Assembly: GCA_965208815.1 (NCBI GenBank)
Contig: OZ242357.1
Coordinates: 496,001-560,000 of the forward strand
Direction: 5' to 3'
Length of the DNA: 64,000 nucleotides
From: Bin55 sp009840545
GTDB lineage: Bacteria > Pseudomonadota > Gammaproteobacteria > Pseudomonadales > Azotimanducaceae
The notes beneath the pieces are model-generated. The model did not search any database and was not told the DNA's origin. It saw only the letters and a list, made by a program, of their open reading frames with translations. Both the position numbers and the translations under genes were made by a program. Below are positions 18,026-28,405 of this stretch, one piece after another (the first letter of the stretch is position 1; each line of letters starts with the position of its first letter).

Positions 18026-19927
18026 CTAGTCGGAGAGCAAGTGCTTCTGCAAAAAGTAGACAACAGTCTGAGACCAATAGTCGCGATTGTCCTTCTTACG
18101 GAATCCATGTCCTTCATCTTTTGCAAGCACATACCAAGTCGGGACTCCAGTTTTCGATACCGCCGCTGCAATCTGTTCGCTTTCATACGCTGGAACTCGT
18201 GGATCGTTCAATCCCTGACCGATAAGCAAAGGCGCTTTGATTTTGTCGACATGGTTGAGAGGCGCGATCGACTCCAAGAAAGCGCGCATGCCAGGATCGC
18301 GCTCGTCGCCATATTCAGCCCTGCGCAAATCCCGGCGGTAGCCTTGCGTCCTCTCCAAAAAGCTCACAAAATTGCTAATTCCGACGGTTTCTATACCCAC
18401 CTTGAGCCGATCGTTGTAGTGCACGAGTGATGCCAAGACCATGTATCCGCCGTACGATCCGCCGATAACGGCGACTCGCGAACTATCAAGCTGTGGTTGA
18501 GTCTCGATCCAATCCAGTAGGGCACCTATGTCTCTCACGGAATCTTCGCGCAGCCTCCAATCGTCGAGGGTCATGTACTGTTTGCCATACCCTCTAGAAC
18601 CCCTCACATTGGGGGCGATCACGGCGAGTCCCAGCTCGTTCACGTAATACTGAAAGGTCGGCGAAAAGCCCGGTCTGTATTGGGACGCGGGACCACCGTG
18701 AATGTAGACTAGGACAGGATGCGGACCGTCTCCTCTTGGTTCAAAAACGAAAGCGGGTATTTTGAGCTCATCGAAGGACGTGTACTTTACGAGTTCCGGT
18801 CGGACGAACTGCTCTGTGCGCAACTCTCCAAGCTCGGACTGAGTCCATCTCGTTAGCGTGTTGTCTTCTAGATTCAGCGCGTAGACATCCGTATTCGACA
18901 CGGGAGTTTGGTATGAGAATCCTAGTTGCTGTTCATCTTTAGAGAATCGAATACCGTAGACGTGGCCGAGTTCCGACGGGGTGATTTCTTTCGACTGTTG
19001 CGAATCCAAGTCAAGCAGGAATAGACTGCTATAACCAGCCTCATTAACAACGTAGGCCATTTTGTTTCTAGATTGAGAAAATCGGAAGAATGAGACATCC
19101 CAGTTGAGGTTCGAGACGATGTTCTCCGTAGCACCGCTTTCGAGGTTTAACGTCCAAATTGCACGATAGTCGGAATCCATGTCCGACGTAAAGTAGATGT
19201 TTGATCCCGCAGCGTCGTACTTGGTCGTGCCAATAGAGATTTGGCCCTTGTCTTCCAGCAATCTTTTTCGTTTGAGCGACTTCAAGTCGATTTCGTAGAG
19301 CTTAGTCTCCGTATTGGAAATATATTGGGAAATGAGTGCTCGGTCGCCCGTCGGACTGAAGTCATCGATGCTCCAACCTATACCTTGATCCTCCTGAAGA
19401 ATCTGCTTTGATCCATCAAATTGGCGAATGTGGAGATCCCAGTCTGTCCCGTTTCGCTCAGTAGTTGTGTAACCAATTCCGCTACCGTCATGAGTGAACT
19501 GAATTCCCGTATACCGGGACTTTCCATCGCTCAACAGAGTGATGTCTCCTGTATCGAAGTCGTAGTGGAAGATCTGATAAAACTCAGATCCTCCGGTGTC
19601 CATAGTGAAAATGAATCCCTCGTCTTCACCCGTTGGAGACACGATTGCGCCACCAACAGGTTCTTTCTTGAAAGTAAGTTGACGTCTTGCACCGAGGGGC
19701 TGTTCTACATAGTGCAGTTGTGAAGTGTCGCCGAATCGAGTGGAAATCAATATGCCGTCACGGAACCAATTTACCAACCCGGCAGATCTTGCGTTCTGAT
19801 AACGGAACAAACTCTCTACGACTTCCTGTGGGACTTCTGGCACTCCACGAGTCTCTACGTTTGCGGGAACTTGTGCTGCAGCTGAAAGTGCTAGGAGTGT
19901 GGTCATGGCATAAAGGCCGTATTTCAT
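18026..19927 (-). CDS. Secreted prolyl-oligopeptidase family S9 peptidase
   Basis: Cleaves peptides, often after proline or acylated residues, most likely in the periplasm. An N-terminal signal (MKYGLYAMTTLLALSAAAQVPA) is followed by a TolB-like beta-propeller to about residue 370. An alpha/beta-hydrolase domain then carries the nucleophile in GGSYGGYM, the Asp in GLNDPRVP and the His in DEGHGFRKKDN. I chose the ATG at 19927 because the signal peptide starts there; an upstream start at 20047 would add 40 non-family residues. No strong ribosome site is visible. It is divergent from dinG. Confidence 0.92.
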   Translation of the reverse strand: MKYGLYAMTTLLALSAAAQVPANVETRGVPEVPQEVVESLFRYQNARSAGLVNWFRDGILISTRFGDTSQLHYVEQPLGARRQLTFKKEPVGGAIVSPTGEDEGFIFTMDTGGSEFYQIFHYDFDTGDITLLSDGKSRYTGIQFTHDGSGIGYTTTERNGTDWDLHIRQFDGSKQILQEDQGIGWSIDDFSPTGDRALISQYISNTETKLYEIDLKSLKRKRLLEDKGQISIGTTKYDAAGSNIYFTSDMDSDYRAIWTLNLESGATENIVSNLNWDVSFFRFSQSRNKMAYVVNEAGYSSLFLLDLDSQQSKEITPSELGHVYGIRFSKDEQQLGFSYQTPVSNTDVYALNLEDNTLTRWTQSELGELRTEQFVRPELVKYTSFDELKIPAFVFEPRGDGPHPVLVYIHGGPASQYRPGFSPTFQYYVNELGLAVIAPNVRGSRGYGKQYMTLDDWRLREDSVRDIGALLDWIETQPQLDSSRVAVIGGSYGGYMVLASLVHYNDRLKVGIETVGISNFVSFLERTQGYRRDLRRAEYGDERDPGMRAFLESIAPLNHVDKIKAPLLIGQGLNDPRVPAYESEQIAAAVSKTGVPTWYVLAKDEGHGFRKKDNRDYWSQTVVYFLQKHLLSD

Positions 19928-20121
19928 GCGTTGCACGTTACATGGGGCATTGGTTGGGGCAGACATTATGGATGACCCCAAGATTGCGCTCGCTGTGAAG
20001 TTGGAAGGAAAGGCTAACGCGTCCACAGGTTGCACGCTTAGAGCCAAGCACCGTCTCGATCGTACGCGGCTAAATGATCGGGGTATTCTCGTGTGCTTCT
20101 GCTTGTGAATCAGAGGCTAAT

Positions 20122-22251
20122 ATGAGCGAATCAGCAACGAACAGAATACGCAGTTTTCTTGCCTCGACGTCTCTAGTGAAAGTAAACGCCAGCTCCAATC
20201 ACATGTACGACGCTTGGTTGAGCGGAAAGGACTTTCGTGCTCGAGACGGGCAACTCGAGATGATCCAATTCATCGACGAAGCATTGCATGCAAAAGCACC
20301 TCGCATTGCGGTAGTCGAGGCTGGACCAGGCACGGGTAAGACGATTGCATACTCGACTGCCACCATTCCTATAGGTCTCCAACGCAATAAACGCATTGTG
20401 TTGGTCACGGCAACGGTCGCGCTACAGGATCAGGTCACCAGCAAAGACCTACCGGAGTTGCGAGTCATGTCAGATGTTTCCTTTTCCTATGTATTGGCAA
20501 AGGGTCGACAACGATACGTGTGTCCTCGACGGCTAAGCTCCGCTGCCAATTCCGTTGATGCACAAGCACTAACAGACCTAGCCAGTGCTGGCGAACAACG
20601 GTCGGATGAAAGCACTCGTTTTGTTGAGCTGTTCGATTCCTTCGTAAGTGGAGGCTGGAATGGAGACTTAGACCATTCGCCCGTGTTTTTGCCCCAGCGT
20701 CTCTGGTCTACTGTTACAACGGATTCCAGAGGTTGTACAAACACAGCGTGCAAGTGGTACAGCCGGTGCCCGTACTACAAGGCGAGGGAGCAGTTTGCCG
20801 ATGCCGACATCATTGTCACAAATTACGATCTATTGTTATCTCACCTACGGTTAGGCACAGATATTCTGCCGCCCATTGAAGATTCAATCTTTGTACTTGA
20901 TGAAGCGCACAATCTTGTATCGAAGACGATGAATGCTTTTTCAAAGTCGTTGAATATCGTCTCAAGCGGTATGCGTCTGAACGAAATAACGGCGGGTCTT
21001 GAGCAGCTAAACGAAGAATTTGGAAAAGATGCGGAAATAGTCCGTAGTCTCGCAGAGTTCCACGAACCCCAAGAATACGCTCGGAAACTCTTGAAACGAC
21101 TGATCACGATTGTTCGAGGTCTGAAATTTAGCGAGGATTGGGAAGGAGTCAGCCAGTTCCGATTTAAAGATGGAGTTGTCCCGGAAGAAATTCAGACGGT
21201 GGCCGCGCAGCTTGCACTGCAGTACTTGGATATGCGCGTAGCGGTCTCAAAGGTCTGCACTTGGTTACGGGAACACGCAGATTCTCAAACCAGCGAATTT
21301 GATAGCGATGCGATTACTGAAAGGCTCAATGAGTTTGTGGCAGCGGATCAACACTTGGAAGAGTCTCGTGATTTGCTCCTTGACTTTGGTAACACTAATG
21401 AGGGCTCAGTATCAAGTCGCTGGGTTGAATATGTCACCCATGAAGCAATTGAGGAATGGAGACTGAAGTCCGTACCTGTTGAAATTGACCAAATTCTTGC
21501 GGACAAGATCTGGAGCAAGGCGCATGCCACGATTCTTACTTCGGCGACCCTAAACGCAGGGGACGACTTTCTCCATTTCAAAACCGAAGTCGGCTTAAAC
21601 CAGGACGTTAGAACGCTGGGACTGGAGAGTCCTTTCGACCTCGACAGAACTGTGACGCTACAAATTCCCAAGCTACAAACAACACCGGGAGGAAACAACA
21701 AGAAACACTTGAAGGAGATCGCGCACCTACTGCCAGAACTACTGGGTCAAGAAAAAAGTGCATTGGTACTCTTTAGTTCTCGGGTGGCAATGGATTCCAT
21801 CTACAACGATCTACCGACCAAGACTCAACGCAATTGTCTTGTGCAAAACAAGATTGGCAGACATGCACTTCTGCAAATGCACAAGCAACGAATCGACAAA
21901 GGCGAGATTAGCTACATCTTTGGTCTTGCGAGCTATCGAGAGGGAATTGACTTACCCGGTGATTACTGCCGGCACGTGATCATTACAAGACTACCTTTTG
22001 ACGTACCAACCGATCCAATCGTCGAATCCAAGAAGGAACTCTTGCTCAAGGCGGGATACGAACAATCACACTTGTTTACTCGATATCAGGTGCCTGAAGC
22101 AACGCTGAGACTTACTCAAGCTTGCGGTCGACTCATACGTAACGAACAGGATTGGGGTCGAATCACTATTCTCGACCGACGAATTGTCTCCAGAAGTTAC
22201 GGTGAACAGATGCTGAACGCGTTGCCCAACTACCGTCTCGACATTGAGTAG
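20122..22251 (+). CDS. dinG: ATP-dependent DNA helicase DinG
   Basis: A 5'-3' superfamily 2 helicase of the XPD type that unwinds forks, R-loops and D-loops. The protein is about 709 residues from the ATG at 20122 (AGAGG upstream); an earlier in-frame ATG at 20074 lacks support. Walker A EAGPGTGKT is near residue 70. Four cysteines for a 4Fe-4S cluster are seen (YVCPRR and then CTNTACKWYSRC). The DEAH box is LDEAHN. C-terminal motifs are LFSSRVAM, SYREGIDLPGD and the last-motif region TQACGRLIRN. Length fits DinG. Induction by DNA damage is common in the family, but I see no convincing LexA box here. Confidence 0.93.
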   Translation: MSESATNRIRSFLASTSLVKVNASSNHMYDAWLSGKDFRARDGQLEMIQFIDEALHAKAPRIAVVEAGPGTGKTIAYSTATIPIGLQRNKRIVLVTATVALQDQVTSKDLPELRVMSDVSFSYVLAKGRQRYVCPRRLSSAANSVDAQALTDLASAGEQRSDESTRFVELFDSFVSGGWNGDLDHSPVFLPQRLWSTVTTDSRGCTNTACKWYSRCPYYKAREQFADADIIVTNYDLLLSHLRLGTDILPPIEDSIFVLDEAHNLVSKTMNAFSKSLNIVSSGMRLNEITAGLEQLNEEFGKDAEIVRSLAEFHEPQEYARKLLKRLITIVRGLKFSEDWEGVSQFRFKDGVVPEEIQTVAAQLALQYLDMRVAVSKVCTWLREHADSQTSEFDSDAITERLNEFVAADQHLEESRDLLLDFGNTNEGSVSSRWVEYVTHEAIEEWRLKSVPVEIDQILADKIWSKAHATILTSATLNAGDDFLHFKTEVGLNQDVRTLGLESPFDLDRTVTLQIPKLQTTPGGNNKKHLKEIAHLLPELLGQEKSALVLFSSRVAMDSIYNDLPTKTQRNCLVQNKIGRHALLQMHKQRIDKGEISYIFGLASYREGIDLPGDYCRHVIITRLPFDVPTDPIVESKKELLLKAGYEQSHLFTRYQVPEATLRLTQACGRLIRNEQDWGRITILDRRIVSRSYGEQMLNALPNYRLDIE

Positions 22252-22319
22252 TGACCTACCACAGACACTTGGAGTGCGCGGTGTTCGCAGTCCTATCGCA
22301 AGATTCCTACTTCAAGTAA

Positions 22320-23177
22320 ATGCGACCCTTTCAACTGCTTGAAGCACGGGAAGTTTCACCGATCGCCCAAGAGTGTTTTGCGTCGCTTGATCGAGACGCC
22401 CCCATTGAATATCGAGAGTTGGCTTCACTGTTAGCCACGAGATGGAAACGAAATGGTGTCCCCGTTATTGGGCTTGGCGGCGGACAGGGCAGCGGCAAGT
22501 CAACGCTTTGTAAATTGATAGAGGAGGCTTGTGCGTTTCTTGGTGACAAGGCTGCAATTCTCGGTATCGACGACTTCTACCTCACCAGAACTGACAGAGT
22601 GAGACTATCTGAGGAAGTCCACAAGCTACTAGTTACACGTGGTCCGCCGGGGACGCACGACATCCACGGTTTGCTTTGCGCAATTCGATCGTTAAAGAGA
22701 GCCAGTTCTTGTGTTGTTCCGGTATTTGACAAGGGATTAGATGAGAGAACTGGCTCCCGGGTTATTGAATCGAATGTGAATCGAGTGATTGTGGAAGGGT
22801 GGTGTGTTGGCGCACAAGAGGAACCGTCATCAAGCCTGGAAAACCCGATCAATTCACTGGAATCGAAACGAGACCCGGACGGAGTTTGGCGCAATTGGGT
22901 TAATCAACAATTGGCAGGCTCTTACCAAGAGTTGAATTCGATGTTTGACGAGTTGGTGTTTATTCGAGTGCCGAATATTGAGAGTGTGAGGAAATGGCGT
23001 TTTCAGCAAGAATTGGAACGACCTGCACAACAGCGCATGGACAGAGCAAGCGTTCACGCATTTGTTGAGCACTACGAACGGATTACTCACTGGATGTTGA
23101 ACGATCTCAGTGCACGTGCCGACATCGTCGTTGAACTCGACGATTCTCACCAGGTGGCGAGCTTGAGAGGACTGTAG
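22320..23177 (+). CDS. P-loop kinase related to D-glycerate 3-kinase (GlxK/YggC-like)
   Basis: A 285-residue cytoplasmic kinase. The Walker A motif GGGQGSGKSTL lies near residue 53. GIDDFYLTRTDR (a Walker B-like Asp pair) and RGPPGTHDIHGL follow, both typical of the glycerate kinase GLYK and its bacterial homologues. VEGWCVG and the RDPDGVWRNWVNQQL segment are also family-like. It probably phosphorylates D-glycerate to 3-phosphoglycerate, although this branch also resembles uridine and pantothenate kinases. It follows dinG by about 70 bases on the same strand and is convergent with the DUF349 gene. Confidence 0.75.
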   Translation: MRPFQLLEAREVSPIAQECFASLDRDAPIEYRELASLLATRWKRNGVPVIGLGGGQGSGKSTLCKLIEEACAFLGDKAAILGIDDFYLTRTDRVRLSEEVHKLLVTRGPPGTHDIHGLLCAIRSLKRASSCVVPVFDKGLDERTGSRVIESNVNRVIVEGWCVGAQEEPSSSLENPINSLESKRDPDGVWRNWVNQQLAGSYQELNSMFDELVFIRVPNIESVRKWRFQQELERPAQQRMDRASVHAFVEHYERITHWMLNDLSARADIVVELDDSHQVASLRGL

Positions 23178-23188
23178 CTTAGGTGCTA

Positions 23189-25933
23189 CTAGTCATTAGA
23201 GAGCTTTTGCAGATGCTTTCGTATGGCAGTTTGGAAACGCTCGCGTAGAGGCTGTTCTCCGTAGGCTTGGGAACACCAGGACTGAATTAGTTTTTCAACC
23301 TTTTGTTCCTCGGATTCGCCGCCCCGCGTTAGTCCGTGTTGTAATCGAGACACTTGTACTTGCATGCGTTTCCCGGAGTCTTCGGGTGGTGAAGGTATGT
23401 CCGCCAATACTTCCGCCCTCAAGACCAACTCGTGCAACGAAAACACACTCTTCGACGCAACTTCAGCGTTGCGCTTCACGAACCAGTCTCCTTCTACATT
23501 GGCTCGTTCCAAGAGCTCGGCTCCGGGTTCTTCGCCCTTTGCTTCGCATTGACCGAATTCTTGATCAATATCCATCAATTGCAACAATTCCCCTGAAGTT
23601 CGGCGAGTCTCCAGTGTCTCTCGGCGTTGGGTCAACTTGGTTGCCAAAGACGCCACCTCCTCATTGAGCCGATTACGAATGCGCATTGGCAGTTCAATGT
23701 CAGCAATCTTGGCATGCAGGTCTGATACTAACGTCGGGCTCAATTGGGGCAGGGTCGCTTCCTTATCGTCAAGAATCTTTGAGACTTCTGCAACCTCTTC
23801 TTTTGCAAGATTGATATTTGTGTCGATCTGCGAACGTCGCTCCTGCTGTTGCGTTTCTCGCAATTCGAAAGCTGTATTGCACTGCTTTCGAAACTCATTC
23901 CACAGTTTTTGCTCATGGCGACGGCCTGCAGGACCGATGCCTTTCCATTGAGCTTGAACGCTCTTCACCAGTTCAATGAGCTCGGACGAATTCATAGATT
24001 CGTCGCCAAGGGCATTCGTTACTTCCTCGATTAGTGCTTCTTTTTTCTTTTGATTCTCTGTCCAATGAGCGGAGAGATGTCCCTCCAGTTCTTTTAGCAA
24101 CTTATTGAATGAAGCATTGAGTTCCTTTCCTTTACTTCGTTCTACGGGAACAAACGTGCGCCACTCAGATTGTGCGGTGCGGAGGGTCTTGTGCACGAAC
24201 TTGAAATCGGGCTTCTCCCAATCGTATTCGTCCACAAAAGTACGCAAGTTATCGCACATAGTTCGTCGGCTATCGAGGTTTTTGGCTCGAATTGCCGCTT
24301 GTTCTTGGAACCAGGACTTACATATGGCAAACGCTGAATCCGCGGCTTTATCGAAGCGTTCTTGAAGTGCGCGCTCTCCTCGAGAGCGGAGAATTCCCAG
24401 TTCGTTCCACTGGTTACGGAAGTCTCGAATTCGGCGATATTGCTCCTCTGGACTCAATGGTTTTTCGACCAATTCTTCGATTGACTCGCATAGCGCCAGG
24501 CGCTTTGGTTCTTCAGCGAATTCCTGCCACCCTGACAATCTTCTAATGGCTGCCATCGCGGGAGTAAGTCGAAGATTGAACGAAGACTGACGGCGTTTCG
24601 GTAATCGATTGATCAACGAAATTACGTTACGCTCAGCCGACTTGGCCTTTCTGAGAGAGCCGGACTCAACGAATTTGTCGAGCGACACAAGATTTGACTC
24701 AATGTGGCGTGCGGTTTCCTCCTCAAGCTCATTGCATTGCTCAATGGTTTGCTTAAGTGAAGTCGTCATTGTTGCGAGTGCTGAAACATCCTCTGCATGT
24801 TCTGACGATTCACTTTCCTTTCTTAATCGATCCAAGAAGCGCTCGATACGGTCGATCCGTGTCCCTGCAGCATTTCTTGTTGACCATACGTGTTGCCAAT
24901 CACTCGAACGCGTATCGGGTTGTTTGAGTTCAATAGGATCGAGTAAACGCTGCAGATTCCGCTTGTGACGTTTCTCCGATTCCTCGTGTTTAAGCTCGCT
25001 ACGCTTTTGACTTGCTAAGTGATAGAACTGATCCGCCACATCGCGCGGTGCAGAATGTGCTTTGAGCGCATCCAGCCATTCTCTTTCACAATCGTCAATG
25101 TCGCTGAATCGAGTGGCTTGCTCCCTAAGCTTGGCTAGGATCGCACTGAAGTGTTGCGGTCCCGTCGTATCGGCGGCAACCGGATCTACACGATCGGGAA
25201 ATCGACTCTTGAGGGACACAACATCGATTTCCTCTCGTTCACACTCGACCAAGTTTGCGTTGAGTTGCTTAATGGCGTCCAGTGTGTGTTCCCATTCGCG
25301 TTCCACTTTCTCCCGTCGAGTCAGGTAGTGGGGATCACTTGGAGAGGATCGATCTGCAGACTCGATTATGTGCTCGGCCTGTGCTGTAAGGTTTTGGGTT
25401 CGGTTACGCAGTTCCTTTAATGTGTTGAGACGTTGCCGAACAAATCTATTGACATTTTTGTCTTGGTGGCGACTTCCTTTCTCCATCTCACCGAGGATGT
25501 CCTCATCAAAGCAAAGCTTTAGCGCTTTGTCACGTACTTCCCTCGCTGGCAACCGGACAAGAGCTTCCGCGGCTTCTGTCTTCGATCCTAGTTGACGAGC
25601 AAGTTTGTAGACCCTTACGGGGTCTGCAACGCTCAGTAGTCGAAGCGGCCAAACCTGGGGATGGGTAGCAAGAGCATGATTGTCGTCAACTCGTTCACTA
25701 ATTGCACGGCTACAAACCTTTCCCAATTCGGCGTCATCGATTAGCTCCGAGTAGAGATCAATCGAATCAACTCTCTTCAGCGCAGACAACCGAACTCTAC
25801 GATCATTGTCTTCTCGAGCCACACGCGTGACTTCGTCGACCGAGAGTTTTTGGTCTTCTTCCAATGCACGTAGACGCACCAGAGGATCAGGGTCATCTAG
25901 CCGCGCCTTACGCTGAAACAAGCTCTTGAGCAT
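23189..25933 (-). CDS. Large DUF349 coiled-coil protein
   Basis: A protein of about 914 residues, highly charged and almost entirely helical. It carries repeats of the DUF349 type. The clearest are FRNQWNELGILRSRGERALQERFDKA, then SVQAQWKGIGPAGRRHEQKLWNEFRK, with similar WRTF/W-x-G segments between. The N-terminal 150 residues look like HEAT-type helices (DPDPLVRLRALEEDQ). DUF349 proteins are widespread in gammaproteobacteria, lack a firm function and are probably cytoplasmic. I chose the ATG at 25933 (MLKSLFQRKA) with AAGG upstream, 13 codons inside the longest frame. It is divergent from the alpha/beta hydrolase gene. Confidence 0.85.
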   Translation of the reverse strand: MLKSLFQRKARLDDPDPLVRLRALEEDQKLSVDEVTRVAREDNDRRVRLSALKRVDSIDLYSELIDDAELGKVCSRAISERVDDNHALATHPQVWPLRLLSVADPVRVYKLARQLGSKTEAAEALVRLPAREVRDKALKLCFDEDILGEMEKGSRHQDKNVNRFVRQRLNTLKELRNRTQNLTAQAEHIIESADRSSPSDPHYLTRREKVEREWEHTLDAIKQLNANLVECEREEIDVVSLKSRFPDRVDPVAADTTGPQHFSAILAKLREQATRFSDIDDCEREWLDALKAHSAPRDVADQFYHLASQKRSELKHEESEKRHKRNLQRLLDPIELKQPDTRSSDWQHVWSTRNAAGTRIDRIERFLDRLRKESESSEHAEDVSALATMTTSLKQTIEQCNELEEETARHIESNLVSLDKFVESGSLRKAKSAERNVISLINRLPKRRQSSFNLRLTPAMAAIRRLSGWQEFAEEPKRLALCESIEELVEKPLSPEEQYRRIRDFRNQWNELGILRSRGERALQERFDKAADSAFAICKSWFQEQAAIRAKNLDSRRTMCDNLRTFVDEYDWEKPDFKFVHKTLRTAQSEWRTFVPVERSKGKELNASFNKLLKELEGHLSAHWTENQKKKEALIEEVTNALGDESMNSSELIELVKSVQAQWKGIGPAGRRHEQKLWNEFRKQCNTAFELRETQQQERRSQIDTNINLAKEEVAEVSKILDDKEATLPQLSPTLVSDLHAKIADIELPMRIRNRLNEEVASLATKLTQRRETLETRRTSGELLQLMDIDQEFGQCEAKGEEPGAELLERANVEGDWFVKRNAEVASKSVFSLHELVLRAEVLADIPSPPEDSGKRMQVQVSRLQHGLTRGGESEEQKVEKLIQSWCSQAYGEQPLRERFQTAIRKHLQKLSND

Positions 25934-26016
25934 GCATACATACCTTGTGTTGCTTGTGTTGGCGACTCCCACAAGCAGTCGTGTAGCTGCGCTAGCAAGC
26001 TATGCGGCGTTCAGTG

Positions 26017-26039
26017 GCAGGTTCGAACTAAGAACCTGC
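26017..26039. other. Perfect 8-bp inverted repeat in a divergent promoter region
   Basis: GCAGGTTC (26017-26024) and GAACCTGC (26032-26039) are separated by seven bases, between the divergent DUF349 and alpha/beta hydrolase genes. There is no T-run, so it is not an obvious terminator. It could be an operator or simply a short hairpin. Confidence 0.4.
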
Positions 26040-26195
26040 TTCGAACGCAATATGTTACAAAATGTTGCGAACCGAGCAATCTAGAGAACTGGGGCAACTT
26101 TGAAGGTTTTGCGAGAGTTTCTCTTAGAGTTCGTCGCAATGAGATTTCGAGGAGTGCTAGATTGTTTGTCAATCGTATGTTGGAGGATTGAGTGA

Positions 26196-27122
26196 ATGGC
26201 TCGATGGGATAGGGGTCGCACGACAACGATTCCCGGTTGGTTTTGGGAATCCGTGGAAACACCCGTGACGGAGCACAGTGTTGAAGTGCACGAATGCGAA
26301 GTGGCGTTTCGCCAGTGGGACACTGGAGCAACAAGTGCTGGCGGTGTCTTGATGCTTCATGGATTGTATGCGCACTCTCGATGGTGGGACTTCATCGCTC
26401 CACAAATTTCTGACGGGTCTAGGGTGGTCGCAATGGACCTTACGGGAATGGGAGACTCAGACCATCGCTACGAGTACACCAGTGCTACGTATGTCGACGA
26501 AATCCTCGCTGTGGCAGACGCGGCGAACCTGGATTCCTCAACAATTCTGGTGGGCCATAGTTTTGGTGGCCGAATGGCGACAAAGACTGTAGTAGCTCGC
26601 CCGGAGAGATTTGGCGGATTGGTTTTGGTGGATTCAGGTGTGCACGATCCCAAAGAGCCCGAGCGAAACCTAGCAGATTCCTCACCGCGAGCAGGTCGCC
26701 CGAAGCTATATCCAAGTCGAGAAATAGCAGAGTCGAGGTTTCGACTGTTTCCTGCGCAGCCAAACACAAACGACTATCTACTTCGATATATCGCTAAACA
26801 TTCGGTGATCTTGGTCGAAACGGACGCTTACACATGGAAGTTTGATTCAGATTTGCCTATTGCACTCAAAGATGTCGAAGCGTCGCCCAAGGACTACGAA
26901 TGCCTGCAATTACCAGTATCGATTATTTATGGGGAAAAAAGTGAGTCGTATACGCGGGCAACTAACGATTACACGATTTCGCTAATTCCAGAGCCATTGC
27001 GTACAGCATCAATAGCCGACGCTAGGCATCATGTATTTCTAGATCAGCCCGATCGGTTTGTAGACGAACTTAATCTCAGCCTGAAATGGATCGCAGGGCA
27101 AAAACAAGCAACAAGGCTCTAG
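26196..27122 (+). CDS. Alpha/beta-fold hydrolase
   Basis: A 308-residue soluble hydrolase. GVLMLHGLYAHSRWW carries the oxyanion-hole HG. The nucleophile Ser is in LVGHSFGGRMA, the likely acid follows IIYGEKSES, and the catalytic His is in DARHHVFLDQP. Such enzymes include esterases, epoxide hydrolases and C-C hydrolases; the substrate cannot be chosen. The ATG at 26196 has a good GGAGG ribosome site. Its 3' end is convergent with nrdB, with about 50 bases between. Confidence 0.85.
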   Translation: MARWDRGRTTTIPGWFWESVETPVTEHSVEVHECEVAFRQWDTGATSAGGVLMLHGLYAHSRWWDFIAPQISDGSRVVAMDLTGMGDSDHRYEYTSATYVDEILAVADAANLDSSTILVGHSFGGRMATKTVVARPERFGGLVLVDSGVHDPKEPERNLADSSPRAGRPKLYPSREIAESRFRLFPAQPNTNDYLLRYIAKHSVILVETDAYTWKFDSDLPIALKDVEASPKDYECLQLPVSIIYGEKSESYTRATNDYTISLIPEPLRTASIADARHHVFLDQPDRFVDELNLSLKWIAGQKQATRL

Positions 27123-27172
27123 TTGGTAATCACTTACCTCGAAGCAACGACGGACTGATTACGCGGTGTTGT

Positions 27173-28381
27173 TCAATCCCAGGATAGTGTTCCGCCAGTT
27201 TGATAGTCAGTAACGCGAGTCTCGAAGAAGTTCTTTTCTTTCTTGAGATCCATCACTTCGGACATCCACGGGAACGGATTTGAAACCCCTTGGTAGTAAC
27301 GGGGCAAACCGATGCTGTGTAGCCTGCGGTTAGCGATGTAGTGGAGGTACTCTGTCATTTTTTGAGCATTCATACCAAGAATGCCATGGGGCATTGTGTC
27401 GTGCGCGTAGGCTACTTCCAAATCTGTGCCTTCAACGATCATTTTGGTCGCTAGATCTCGCATCTCTTCGTCCCATACATGTGGGTTTTCATCAATGATC
27501 GTGTTGATTACGTCGATCCCAAAGTTCATATGCATGGATTCGTCGCGCAATATGTACTGAAATTGTTCGGACGTGCCAATCATTTTGTTCATGCGACCCA
27601 TAGACAATATTTGGGAGAATCCGCAGTAGAAGAAAATACCTTCCAATACGCAGTAGAACGCAATCAGATTCTTTAGCAGGGTCTTGTCCGTTTCTGGTGT
27701 GCCAGTTTCAAACGTTGGATCTGATAGTTCCTGGGTGTACCTGAGTGCCCACGACGCTTTTCGAGCGACCGAAGGAATCTCGTGGTACATGTTGAAAATC
27801 TCGCCTTCGTCCATGCCAAGTGACTCAATGCAGTACTGATATGCGTGCGTGTGAATGGCTTCCTCGAATGCTTGCCGCAACAAGTACTGACGACATTCTG
27901 GATTGGTGATCAGTCGATATATAGCAAGTACAAGATTGTTAGCAACCAAGGAATCCGCCGTAGAGAAGAACCCTAAGCTTCGCTTGACGATACGCCTCTC
28001 ATCCTCTGACAATCCGTCAGCGGATTTCCAAAGAGCTACGTCGGCGTTCATGTTGATCTCTTGTGGCATCCAGTGGTTGCTGCATCCATGAAGGTACTTT
28101 TCCCACGCCCAGTCGTACTTGAAAGGAACCAATTGGTTGAGATCCGCTCGACAATTGATGATGTGTTTTTGGTCGACCGTTACGCGCTCAAAATCTTCGC
28201 CTTCCGCTCGGAAGGAGTCGTTTGTCGTAGAGTTGCTTGACACAGCTTCTTCCTGAAACTGTCGGTGTTTTGCGTTCAATCGATGGTCTTGCCCATTCTG
28301 TTTACCGTTTGTACTTGGCGGCATTTGGGTTTCAGCTGTTCTCGTTACCGTTACGTCCTTGTCATCGTCCCAAGTCAGCAT
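27173..28381 (-). CDS. nrdB: Class I ribonucleotide reductase beta subunit
   Basis: Holds the di-iron tyrosyl-radical centre that starts NDP reduction by NrdA. The diiron ligands are visible as EEAIHTHAYQY (Glu, His, and the radical Tyr four residues after the His), LEGIFFYCGF and RDESMHMNFG. The protein is about 402 residues from the ATG at 28381, which follows GGGAGGGA. A charged N-terminal extension of about 90 residues, rich in Asn and Gln, precedes the catalytic core. nrdA is on the same strand but 2.6 kb upstream, separated by an insertion sequence. A strong hairpin sits just before the ribosome site. Confidence 0.96.
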   Translation of the reverse strand: MLTWDDDKDVTVTRTAETQMPPSTNGKQNGQDHRLNAKHRQFQEEAVSSNSTTNDSFRAEGEDFERVTVDQKHIINCRADLNQLVPFKYDWAWEKYLHGCSNHWMPQEINMNADVALWKSADGLSEDERRIVKRSLGFFSTADSLVANNLVLAIYRLITNPECRQYLLRQAFEEAIHTHAYQYCIESLGMDEGEIFNMYHEIPSVARKASWALRYTQELSDPTFETGTPETDKTLLKNLIAFYCVLEGIFFYCGFSQILSMGRMNKMIGTSEQFQYILRDESMHMNFGIDVINTIIDENPHVWDEEMRDLATKMIVEGTDLEVAYAHDTMPHGILGMNAQKMTEYLHYIANRRLHSIGLPRYYQGVSNPFPWMSEVMDLKKEKNFFETRVTDYQTGGTLSWD

Positions 28382-28405
28382 TCTGATGTTCCCTCCCAGT
28401 CCTCT

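Noticed and set aside
26017..26055. A second tRNA gene
   Set aside because: A T-arm-like hairpin is present but there is no acceptor stem, D-arm or anticodon arm around it.
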